DNA from: Pseudomonas guineae
GTDB taxonomy: Bacteria; Pseudomonadota; Gammaproteobacteria; Pseudomonadales; Pseudomonadaceae
Assembly (NCBI RefSeq): GCF_900113745.1
Contig: NZ_FOQL01000001.1
Location: 62,001-126,000 of the forward strand
Direction: 5' to 3'
DNA: 64,000 nucleotides
In this document: positions 34,888-42,006 of the stretch, piece after piece
How positions within the stretch are numbered: position 1 is the first letter of the stretch
Layout: each line of letters starts with the position of its first letter
Notes under the pieces: generated by a model
Seen by the model: only the letters and a program-made list of their open reading frames with translations
Database searches by the model: none
What the model was told of the DNA's origin: nothing
Program-made: the position numbers and the translations under genes

Positions 34888-35721
34888 ATGGCCAAGATAG
34901 ACCGCGTTGAAGACTTGCCTGAATGGTTCGACTTAGAGAAGTACAAAGGCGCTGAATCGTTCGGGGTTACTGAGTGGATTTACCACCTAAGGAATAGATG
35001 GCACCTATTTGACAGTTTCGATGAGCTGAAAAAGCAAGGGATTACCGTCGAGAGCTTCCCCGGGAGTGACCACTGGCTACCCGGGAATTTAGAGAGATTT
35101 CGCTCAGACCCTCTAAGAGTTGAGGAGGGTCTGAGCGATGTTCTACACCCACCAGTGAGGGATATGGCATTCGGAGACCTCGCTGGGCAACGGTACTTTG
35201 AAGATCACGCAGCCTGCCAAGACGAATATAGCGCTGATGATGTTGAGTATTGGCAATTTATGGCCGCTTGTGATGAACCAGTGCGAGAGGGACTGGCCGC
35301 CTCCGTTGGACTTATGAAGGCGCGTATGAGTCCTGGGTTTCCTTTAATGGTGGATTTGCGGGCCACTGACTCCGTGTTGATAACTGCCTTTTCTAGATGG
35401 CTCAAGAATGAGCGCGCAAAACAGCCTGCAAGCACTTCTAGCAAACGCGAGCTACCCGCCTATAACGATTGGGCAGGCTTTGGGCTTCTGCCCTACTTAG
35501 ACTTGACGCTTTGGGAAGGAGAAACCGGAAACAAATTAACGCTCAACATCATGGCGCAAGCGGTCGGCTATTTCCGTGGTGGCGATAGTTTTCGTAAAAC
35601 TGTTCCCAGTTTGGCCGCCAAGCTTATGCACAGTTTGAATGAGCTGGAGTGTCTCGGGGTAATTGAGTCCGCAACTCCGGACAAGCCGGAAAAACTCGAC
35701 AGTTGCGTTTTTCCGGAATAA
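34888..35721 (+). CDS. DUF6387-like protein
   Basis: A 277-residue acidic cytoplasmic protein. It starts MAKIDRVEDLPEWFDLEKY, a beginning I associate with DUF6387, a family of unknown function that tends to sit beside integrases; this is from memory. The middle holds LMVDLRATDSVLITAFSRWLKNER and PYLDLTLWE; no catalytic motif or membrane helix is visible. GGAGG 7 nt upstream fixes the ATG at 34888. Its position between int and alpA is where satellites often carry cargo. Confidence 0.7.
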   Translation: MAKIDRVEDLPEWFDLEKYKGAESFGVTEWIYHLRNRWHLFDSFDELKKQGITVESFPGSDHWLPGNLERFRSDPLRVEEGLSDVLHPPVRDMAFGDLAGQRYFEDHAACQDEYSADDVEYWQFMAACDEPVREGLAASVGLMKARMSPGFPLMVDLRATDSVLITAFSRWLKNERAKQPASTSSKRELPAYNDWAGFGLLPYLDLTLWEGETGNKLTLNIMAQAVGYFRGGDSFRKTVPSLAAKLMHSLNELECLGVIESATPDKPEKLDSCVFPE

Positions 35722-35816
35722 TTGAGACTTCGACTCTCGGCATGGTGCCGATTCTCACTGATGTATTGAATAGCCATCGTCCGCCCCACCACGGGGCCAG
35801 CCTAGGAGCAACGACG

Positions 35817-36023
35817 ATGGCCGCAACCGTACAGCAACCCCGCCGCATTCTGCGCTTGCCGCATGTAAAGGCCGCGTCCGGCCTTGGCCGCACGAAAATC
35901 TATGACCTGATGAAAGAGGGGCGCTTTCCCAAGGCCCGCCGCATTGCCGGCGCGCATGCTGTTGGCTGGGACTCGCTGGAGGTTGAAGCGTGGGTAGCCG
36001 AGCAACTTGGGGAGGTGGCTTAA
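35817..36023 (+). CDS. alpA: AlpA-family regulator/excisionase
   Basis: A 68-residue MerR-like DNA-binding protein. It has RILRLPHVKAASGLGRTKIYDLMKEGRFPKARRI... with the helix-turn-helix between residues 13 and 35 and the C-terminal WDSLEVEAWVAE. AGGAG 8 nt before the ATG at 35817. In Gram-negative satellites and P4-like elements AlpA activates integrase and replication genes. Its stop touches the next start with no gap. Confidence 0.88.
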   Translation: MAATVQQPRRILRLPHVKAASGLGRTKIYDLMKEGRFPKARRIAGAHAVGWDSLEVEAWVAEQLGEVA

Positions 36024-36377
36024 ATGCAAAAAGCCAGCCCCCCAATACATGCAGAAGCCAGCCACTCACAGGGCAATATTAGCAGCACCCGCACCAAGGC
36101 ACAGAGCAAGATTAGCCGGGTACTGGCGCACCTTTTACACCATGGTCCGCTTAACCGCTTTGAGGCTGAACGCATTGGCGACCATTGCTTACACAGCACC
36201 ATTAGCAGCTTGGCGCACAGCTACGGCCTGACCTTCACCCGCACCCCGGAAAAGGTGCCGAACCACTGGGGGCAACCCTGCGACGTGATCCGCTACGGCC
36301 TGCCAGCTAGCGAACGCCGCCGCGCCCTGCTGGTGCTGGATATGCTGAACCGCAAGGGCAAGAAGGTGGCCGCATGA
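36024..36377 (+). CDS. Winged-helix-like island protein
   Basis: A 117-residue basic protein of unknown function. The segment ISRVLAHLLHHGPLNRFEAERIGDHCLHSTISSLAHSYGL reads like a helix-turn-helix with a short wing, then YGLPASERRRALLVLDMLNRKGKK. It follows alpA without a gap and overlaps the next gene by 4 bp, so it belongs to the replication operon. Confidence 0.65.
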   Translation: MQKASPPIHAEASHSQGNISSTRTKAQSKISRVLAHLLHHGPLNRFEAERIGDHCLHSTISSLAHSYGLTFTRTPEKVPNHWGQPCDVIRYGLPASERRRALLVLDMLNRKGKKVAA

Positions 36378-36631
36378 ATACCTTTATCCAGCTTGGCGGC
36401 TTCACCCAATACCACTACGTCCAACACCCCGACGCCCCGCGCTACCCCTACGGCGTCTGCGGCCCGTTCGCCACGCAAGCGCAAGCCACCGCCGCCATGG
36501 ATCGCATAGCGGCCACGTTCCCGGCTACCGCGTTTCATATCGAGCACGCGGGCTTTGCCGGTAACAAGCGCCGGATGCTGACCACTGACCACGCCAAAGC
36601 GCGCCAGCGCCTCGAACAACTGAGGGCATAA
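36374..36631 (+). CDS. Small hypothetical island protein (85 aa)
   Basis: A soluble 85-residue protein, rich in aromatic residues in its first half (FIQLGGFTQYHYVQHPDAPRYPYG) and with a helical basic C-terminus. I do not recognise it. The ATGA overlap with the previous gene and an in-line position in the operon make it a real gene. Confidence 0.6.
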   Translation: MNTFIQLGGFTQYHYVQHPDAPRYPYGVCGPFATQAQATAAMDRIAATFPATAFHIEHAGFAGNKRRMLTTDHAKARQRLEQLRA

Positions 36632-36635
36632 CCCC

Positions 36636-36776
36636 ATGGGAAACCAAACCTGCAAAACAGCGGGTACGCCGAAGGCTTGCCCAAATTCCGCGCGCCGCTA
36701 CCTGTTCACCCTTGCACCGGCTGGCGCTGATCTAGTGCTGCTGTTCACTCTGGAGGTGCTGCTATGGATTGCGTAA
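36636..36776 (+). CDS. Putative 46-residue membrane peptide
   Basis: An ORF of 46 codons between the 85-residue gene and the primase-like gene, ending in a hydrophobic stretch (LAPAGADLVLLFTLEVLLWIA) that could span the membrane. GAGGG stands 10 nt before its ATG. It overlaps the start of the primase-like gene by 13 bp, whose ribosome site lies inside it, so it may serve as a coupling ORF. Evidence for a functional peptide is thin. Confidence 0.4.
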   Translation: MGNQTCKTAGTPKACPNSARRYLFTLAPAGADLVLLFTLEVLLWIA

Positions 36777-37633
36777 TCGCCTTCCGTGACGCCATGCAAG
36801 CCGAGTTAGGGCAACTCGATTGGCTGCCCATTGCCGACGGCACTATCAGGCGCTTCCACGTCCCCGGCGATAAGCCCGGCACCCACAACGGCTGGTATTT
36901 GGCGTTTGCCGACGCGATACCGTCTGGCTGTTTTGGTAGCTGGAAGGCGGGCACCTCGCACACATGGAGCAGCCGCGAACCGGCCAACACGGTAGAAGCT
37001 GAGCACCTGCGCCAGCGTACCGAGCAGGCACGTCGGCAACGGGAGGCCGAGCAGCACCAGCGCCAGCAAGCCGCCGCAGAATACGGCAACCGTATTTGGC
37101 GTGACGCCCGCCGCGCCGATCCTGCGCACCCGTACCTGATCGCAAAAGGGGTGCGCCCATACGCCCTGCGCGAGCACGACGGCGTGCTGCTGATACCGCT
37201 GGTGCGTGACGGCCAACGGGTGAACCTGCAACGCATCAAGCCGGACGGCAGCAAGCGCTTTCTGTTTGGTGGCATGGTCAAGGGCTGCTATTCGCCGCTT
37301 GGGATCATCACCGCCGGCCAACCTCTTTACGTCTGTGAAGGGTATGCAACCGGGGCAACCATCCACGCCGAAACCGGGGCCGCTGTGGCCTGCGCCATGA
37401 ATGCCGGGAACCTGCTACCCGCTGGCCAGCGACTACAGCGCCAGCACCCCGACGCCGTATTGATCGTGGCCGGTGACGACGACCGCATGACCGACGGCAA
37501 CCCCGGCAAGACGGCTGCAATCAAAGCCGCCGCTGTTCTTGGCTGTGGGCTGGTGCTGCCCCCATGGTCGGGTGCTGAACCACTGGAGTTGACCGACTTT
37601 AACGACCTCGCCAACTGGAGGGCTAAGCAATGA
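36764..37633 (+). CDS. TOPRIM-domain primase-like replication protein
   Basis: A 289-residue protein, the primase half of a split primase-helicase. An N-terminal region resembles the DUF7146-type module (FHVPGDKPGTHNGWYLAF), a basic coiled helix follows (about 80-110), and the TOPRIM core is at about 190-255: LYVCEGYATGATIHAETG with the catalytic Glu, and LIVAGDDDR with the metal-binding Asp residues. GGAGG 7 nt upstream. It overlaps the helicase gene by 4 bp. P4 alpha protein joins these functions in one chain. Confidence 0.85.
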   Translation: MDCVIAFRDAMQAELGQLDWLPIADGTIRRFHVPGDKPGTHNGWYLAFADAIPSGCFGSWKAGTSHTWSSREPANTVEAEHLRQRTEQARRQREAEQHQRQQAAAEYGNRIWRDARRADPAHPYLIAKGVRPYALREHDGVLLIPLVRDGQRVNLQRIKPDGSKRFLFGGMVKGCYSPLGIITAGQPLYVCEGYATGATIHAETGAAVACAMNAGNLLPAGQRLQRQHPDAVLIVAGDDDRMTDGNPGKTAAIKAAAVLGCGLVLPPWSGAEPLELTDFNDLANWRAKQ

Positions 37634-39462
37634 ACGCCGCCGAAGAATTAAACCAAGGTTTGCTGTTTTCCGATGGAACACATGGAACACATGGAACAGC
37701 CAGTAACGCCGGGGCTTCTAGCTGTTCCACCGAAGAAATGGCACATGGAACACATGGAACAAATACCGTTCCCGCCGCACATCACCCAGAGATTGAACGC
37801 CCCACCTTCCGCACCTATGACCACCCAGCCAAAACGCTGGCCGGTACTTATGCGCCGGGTGTGTGGTGGCACGGGGTCAAGGAAGAAAAGGGCAAGGCGG
37901 TTAACTATGACAAGCGCATATGCTCGCCTTTGCATGTCGAGGCAGTAACGGCGTGCGAGGGTGCCGACTTTGGCCGCCTGCTGCGCTTCCGCAATACCTT
38001 GGGCGATTGGCGCGAGTGGGCCATGCCTATGCATTTGCTCAAAGGCAGCGGTGAGGATTTGCGCGGCGAGTTGCTGAACATGGGCGTTGAAATCGACCCC
38101 GACGCCTTCAAGCTGCTAAACCGCTTTATTCAAGGCCAGCACCCCAAGCGCCATGTAATCGCTGCTACGGCTACCGGCTGGCACTCGCCAACCTTGTTCA
38201 TCATGCCGCGGGAGAACATCGGCAACGGTGACGCCATTTACCAGAGCGAAGCCGCCAACCTGGACGACTTCCGCCAAGCGGGCACCCTTGAAGGGTGGCA
38301 GACCGAAATAGGCGCGCGCTGTGAAGGCAACCCGCTGCTGATGCTGGCCGTTTGCGCATCACTGGCCGGGCCGCTGTTGTACCACCTGCAACGCCAGGGG
38401 GGTGGCTTCCACATTGTTGGCGACAGTTCCACCGGTAAGAGCAGCGCCATACAGGCAGCCGCATCGGTATGGGGTCACGGCGAGCAGTTCAAACGCACAT
38501 GGCGCGCGACCGGTAACGGGCTGGAAGGTATCGCCGCGCAACGTAATGACACCCTGCTGGCGCTGGATGAAATAGGTGAGGCTGACCCGCGCGAGATTGG
38601 CGCTGTGGTGTATGCCATGGCCAACGGCACCGGCAAGGCTAGGGCAAGCCGTAACGGTGGCGCACGACCAACAAAGCGTTGGCGCGTTGTGCTGTTTTCG
38701 TCGGGGGAGCTGGGTCTATCTGCGCACATGGCCGAAGGTGGCAAACGCAGCCGGGCCGGTCAAGAAATCCGCTTAATGGACATTCCCGCACGGCGCACCC
38801 ATGGCGCTTGGGATCACTTGCACGGCTTACCCGGTGGGCGTGAGTTTTCCGATGCTATCCAGCGCACCAGCGTCACCCACTACGGCCAGGCCGGGCCGGC
38901 GTTTATCCGTGCGCTGCTGGCGTCTGGTGAAGTTGACGACTTGCCCGCGGTGCTCGCCTCGCTGTGCGCCAAATACCCAAGCGGGAGCGGCCAAGAAAGC
39001 CGTGCCGCTGAACGCTTCGCCTTATTGGGCATGGCCGGCGAGCTGGCTATTGAGTGGGGACTGTTACCGGTTCCTGCTGGTGCCGCTCACGCCGCTATGC
39101 TGGAGCTGTTCAGTGTTTGGAGCGGCAACCGAGGCCAAGGCCAAGGCGAAGACGCGACGATCTGCGCCAGCCTGTGCGAGTTCATTACGCGCCATGGTGA
39201 CGCGCTGTTCTCTGGACTGAGCGCCGCCGCAGTGGTGCGCGACCGTGCCGGGTGGTGGCGCGACGAAGATAACCGCCGTGTGTGGATGTTTACCGCCGAA
39301 GGCTTGCGCCGTGCCGTGCCGGGCTTCGACCTGGTACGCATCACGACAGCACTAGACGCCGCCGGGTGGATCACTGAGCGCAATACCGGCCTTTACTCTA
39401 AGCGGGTCAGGGTGGACGGGTTCACCCCGCGCCTGTATCACCTCGCGCCGACGGAGGTGTGA
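37630..39462 (+). CDS. DUF927-type replicative helicase-like ATPase
   Basis: A 610-residue ATPase. Residues 15-45 are a low-complexity stretch with GTHGTHGT and HGTHGT, encoded by iteron-like DNA repeats. From about 60 the DUF927 domain begins; the Walker A motif GDSSTGKSS is at about 265-273, the Walker B-like LLALDEIGEAD at about 310-320, an arginine-rich block GGKRSRAG near 370 and a C-terminal winged-helix-like tail. It is the helicase partner of the TOPRIM protein in island replication. Confidence 0.83.
   Translation: MNAAEELNQGLLFSDGTHGTHGTASNAGASSCSTEEMAHGTHGTNTVPAAHHPEIERPTFRTYDHPAKTLAGTYAPGVWWHGVKEEKGKAVNYDKRICSPLHVEAVTACEGADFGRLLRFRNTLGDWREWAMPMHLLKGSGEDLRGELLNMGVEIDPDAFKLLNRFIQGQHPKRHVIAATATGWHSPTLFIMPRENIGNGDAIYQSEAANLDDFRQAGTLEGWQTEIGARCEGNPLLMLAVCASLAGPLLYHLQRQGGGFHIVGDSSTGKSSAIQAAASVWGHGEQFKRTWRATGNGLEGIAAQRNDTLLALDEIGEADPREIGAVVYAMANGTGKARASRNGGARPTKRWRVVLFSSGELGLSAHMAEGGKRSRAGQEIRLMDIPARRTHGAWDHLHGLPGGREFSDAIQRTSVTHYGQAGPAFIRALLASGEVDDLPAVLASLCAKYPSGSGQESRAAERFALLGMAGELAIEWGLLPVPAGAAHAAMLELFSVWSGNRGQGQGEDATICASLCEFITRHGDALFSGLSAAAVVRDRAGWWRDEDNRRVWMFTAEGLRRAVPGFDLVRITTALDAAGWITERNTGLYSKRVRVDGFTPRLYHLAPTEV
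37673..37762. repeat. Iteron-like cluster 1 (9-bp repeats)
   Basis: Three head-to-tail copies of ATGGAACAC-type units start at 37673, 37682 and 37691; two more start at 37745 and 37754; an inverted partial copy TGTTCCAC lies between, at 37723. All are inside the helicase gene's 5' end. Confidence 0.7.
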
Positions 39463-39463
39463 G

Positions 39464-40003
39464 ATGGGTAGGCTTTTAGAGCTGGCCAACCGGATAACCG
39501 GCGCACCTGTTCCATGTGTTCCATGTACCCAAAACCACATGGAACAGCTACAGCCCGCGCCATTGCTGACTGTTCCACCTGTTCCATGTGTTCCACCCAC
39601 AAAACACAAAGTCGAGGAACAGGCGCTAAAAGCCGGCCTATCTGAAAAGGCGCTCACGCGACTTTCTGTTTCCACCATTCCTGTGGAACAACCGGTACAG
39701 CCGAGAAATTGCACCCCGCACCCAGGCTGGCACCTGAAACCAGCCCTGACACCTGATCGCAATAAGCCGCCAATGGTGGAAGACCACGATCAGCCGCAGC
39801 ACTTCATTCAAACCGCCGTCACGGCATCACCTGAATGGCTGGCCGCCCGTAACGCTTTCTACAACCACTTAATGCCTTGCCGTGACTGCCATGCGCCTGT
39901 TGGGCGGTATTGCCCTGCTGGTGCTGAGCTGCGCCAGCGGTATGACGCGACAGAAATTGAACCCACCTTATTAAAACCAGAGACCAAGGAGCGCGCGCAA
40001 TGA
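39464..40003 (+). CDS. Hypothetical island protein with Cys/His zinc-like motif
   Basis: A 179-residue protein. The first 60 residues are Pro/Val/Cys-rich (PVPCVPC, VPPVPCVPP), encoded over the second iteron cluster and probably not conserved as protein. The C-terminal part, LMPCRDCHAPVGRYCPAGAELRQRYD, has four Cys/His positions that could bind zinc. Function is unknown. It starts 1 bp after the helicase stop and overlaps the next gene by 4 bp. Confidence 0.65.
   Translation: MGRLLELANRITGAPVPCVPCTQNHMEQLQPAPLLTVPPVPCVPPTKHKVEEQALKAGLSEKALTRLSVSTIPVEQPVQPRNCTPHPGWHLKPALTPDRNKPPMVEDHDQPQHFIQTAVTASPEWLAARNAFYNHLMPCRDCHAPVGRYCPAGAELRQRYDATEIEPTLLKPETKERAQ
39508..39596. repeat. Iteron-like cluster 2 (9-bp repeats)
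   Basis: TGTTCCAT/C units, the reverse complement of cluster 1, start at 39508, 39517, 39571, 39580 and 39589; ATGGAACA at 39539 is in the cluster-1 orientation. Spacing within runs is 9 bp, as in cluster 1. Confidence 0.7.
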
Positions 40004-40224
40004 ATAACCTATTCGCTATCGACAAAGAGGGGCTAGAGGAGATTATTCAAATGGTCCGCGCCGTGGCTGCTTATATCGACCGGGAGCCGGACAAAGCCCG
40101 CGCTAACGAGCTGCGAGAAATCTTTGATTATGCTGGTGAGATATTGGCCGACGTTGAACGCAGCCCAATAATCATGGTGCGCGACTTGGCCGCCGTTCAC
40201 CCAGCCTCGCCAATCACGCAATGA
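40000..40224 (+). CDS. Small acidic hypothetical island protein (74 aa)
   Basis: A 74-residue helical acidic protein (IIQMVRAVAAYIDREPDKARANELREIFDYAGEILAD region). I do not recognise it. ATGA overlap with the preceding gene and a 4-bp overlap with the next frame show that it belongs to the same operon. Confidence 0.6.
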   Translation: MNNLFAIDKEGLEEIIQMVRAVAAYIDREPDKARANELREIFDYAGEILADVERSPIIMVRDLAAVHPASPITQ

Positions 40225-40250
40225 CCACCCAAAACTGGGGAGCCATAACA

Positions 40251-40658
40251 ATGAAGCCAGAGCGCGCTTGCACACCAAAACAGGAAACCTTCTGTCTGGC
40301 GTACATCGAAACCGGCAACGCTTGCGAGGCATACCGCCGCGCCTATGACTGCAAATCAATGGGTGCGGCTACGGTGAGGCGAGAGGCTGCAAGGCTGCTG
40401 GATAACCCCACCATCACCACAACACTAACGGCATTGCGTGCGCCCGCCATAGAGGCCGCACAGGTGACGCTTGCCGGTCATCTAAGCGACTTGGCCGACC
40501 TAAGAGACAAGGCCGCCGACGCCGGGCTATACAGCGCCGCTATCAGTGCTGAGATTGCACGCGGCAAGGCGGCTGGCGTCCACGTCGAGAAATCAGAGCG
40601 GGCACTTGCCGGATCAATCCAGACAATCACCCGCATTGAATTAGTGTCGCTGGAGTAA
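40251..40658 (+). CDS. terS: Terminase small subunit (TerS)
   Basis: DNA-recognition subunit of a phage packaging motor, 135 residues. The N-terminal helix-turn-helix CTPKQETFCLAYIETGNACEAYRRAY and the following VRREAARLLDNPTITTTLTALR match the Terminase_2 family; the C-terminal half is an oligomerisation helix region. GGAG 8 nt upstream favours the ATG at 40251; an earlier ATG at 40221 overlaps the previous gene. No large subunit is present, so this TerS would have to redirect a helper phage's motor. Confidence 0.85.
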   Translation: MKPERACTPKQETFCLAYIETGNACEAYRRAYDCKSMGAATVRREAARLLDNPTITTTLTALRAPAIEAAQVTLAGHLSDLADLRDKAADAGLYSAAISAEIARGKAAGVHVEKSERALAGSIQTITRIELVSLE

Positions 40659-40695
40659 CAGCAGCAAGCGATAGACCGCAATCTGTTGAACACTT

Positions 40696-40722
40696 AAGCC
40701 CTGCCTAATAGCTGGGCTTTTG
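40696..40722. terminator. Weak hairpin between terS and the RsmF-like gene
   Basis: AAGCCC pairs with GGGCTT around a 12-nt loop, with a short T-run on the plus strand. It lies between two convergent genes and could end the island's main operon. Confidence 0.4.
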
Positions 40723-40737
40723 GCCGATTACTGTCTG

Positions 40738-41148
40738 CTACCTCACTAATTCTTCACGCAAAACCAGCAATTCCTGCGGGGCCTGAATAAGCAGTTTTAT
40801 TCCACCGTTGTGCGGGCCAAAAAATACAACCCAAATGCCCTCACGCTTCAGGCTCAATAGTGCTGCTTGCGGATCAGCCCATGGCTGTATCGTTATACAT
40901 ATCGCTTCATCGACTTTTCGGGTGAGAGCGAGAAACCCCTCGCGCAGATGATCGTCATAATGTTTCTTCGGCGTCAGTCCTGCTGGGGCATGAAAGCCGA
41001 TACGTGCGTTGCTAGCTTTAGCTTTTATGGTGTTGATGCGTATTCCAGTGCCGGCCATTCGCTTAGCCAATTCAAGGCAGTCTGCATCCTCAGCAAGGGT
41101 GATGCTGACGGACTGGCCTGACGAGAAGTTCTTTACGAGATATCCCAT
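40738..41148 (-). CDS. Tandem RsmF/CsrA-like protein
   Basis: A 136-residue protein made of two similar halves. The second (about 71-136) reads GFLALTRKVDEAICIT, a helical insert, then IKLLIQAPQELLVLREEL; this is the CsrA pattern, with Arg at 77 and 131 matching the RNA-binding Arg6 and Arg44 of CsrA, and the insert between strands 2 and 3 is a feature of RsmF/RsmN. The first half (1-68) keeps MGYL, SITL, GIRI and ARIGFHAPAGL but has lost both RNA-binding motifs. It is the only gene on the minus strand in the left 8 kb of the island. Confidence 0.72.
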   Translation of the reverse strand: MGYLVKNFSSGQSVSITLAEDADCLELAKRMAGTGIRINTIKAKASNARIGFHAPAGLTPKKHYDDHLREGFLALTRKVDEAICITIQPWADPQAALLSLKREGIWVVFFGPHNGGIKLLIQAPQELLVLREELVR

Positions 41149-41529
41149 GTAACGCTTCCTTGCGTAGCGAAAGATTTGGAGTCTATTGGCTCACAAATCT
41201 AGCTGGTTTATCCGCAGTATCAATAAAGGTACTCCGACCCCCCCTTCCCATTGAGTGTAATTGCAGTCTCACAGCCGAACTATGTACGGGCGCAATCCTG
41301 CGCCGTGCGCTTACGGTTCCTATTCTGCCTGCAAGCCCACCACTGCAAAGCCCGGCCAGCAATGCAAGCCGGAAGCGGTTGCTGTATTGAAGCCAGCAAC
41401 AGTACGCGTTCTGTGCCTTGCAGGCTGATAACTAAACAACAACCAACCGCCGCAAAAAGCTCACATGACGCGAAAGGCCGGGGCACCAATTACCCGCAAC
41501 AGGGGTACGCCGTGGAGAACCTAGCGCAT
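41149..41529. other. Gene-free island stretch upstream of the RsmF-like gene
   Basis: About 380 bp with no credible gene. It must contain the promoter of the RsmF-like gene but I see no clear -10/-35 pair. Small frames exist in both directions without ribosome sites. Confidence 0.5.
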
Positions 41530-41801
41530 GGGGGGAGGGGTGGATCGAAAGCGACAGCGGCCCAGCACTCGAACGAATGGGGGAACCTTCCACACATTAA
41601 CCGCAACAATTTTTGGTACACCGGGAGGGGTGGGTTGAAAGGGACAGCGGCCCAGTACTCGAACGAATGAGGGTGCCGATCTTTCATTAAACCGTAGAGT
41701 TTTGGTACATCGGCAGGGGGTGGGTAAAAAGTCAGGACGGCACCCGGAACGGAACGACGGGGGGAACCTTTTTCTTACGTCCGCAAAATTCGTGTTTTGG
41801 G
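41530..41801. repeat. Array of three ~90-bp tandem repeats
   Basis: Units begin at about 41530, 41623 and 41712 (93, 89 and 90 bp). Shared features in order are a G-run with GGGTGGGT, GAAAG/AAAAG, ACAGCGGCCCAG-type and CGAACGAATG/CGGAACGACG segments, a second G-run with GGGAACCTT, and a final TTTTGG block. Units 1 and 2 are closest. A fourth copy lies beyond the Sel1 gene. Confidence 0.75.
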
Positions 41802-42006
41802 ATTGGCCTACCGCGTCCGGTCTCTGGCTGAGCGAGGCGACTACGGGCCTAAATAAAGCTGACAATAACTAACATCCAGCCTGGTCGCTCTGCGCGATTG
41901 CTACCTAACAAAACCTTACATTCAGCCCGCTAACGCTGAGTTTCGGGACCAGTACGCGCGCGTGCGCGAGGCGCTGAGTCTGCTAGGCACTCAAGCACGT
42001 CGCTCA
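41802..42006. other. Gene-free stretch before the Sel1 stop
   Basis: About 200 bp with no gene, terminator or further repeat unit that I can see. Confidence 0.4.

Noticed and set aside
41530..41801. CRISPR array
   Set aside because: The repeated units are about 90 bp and diverged along the whole length, with no constant repeat/variable spacer pattern and no cas genes.
41521..41865. 114-codon minus-strand frame with internal repeats (PPFVRVLGRC-like)
   Set aside because: The frame exists only because the 90-bp DNA repeats are close to a multiple of three in length; there is no ribosome site and the fourth repeat copy lies in no equivalent frame.
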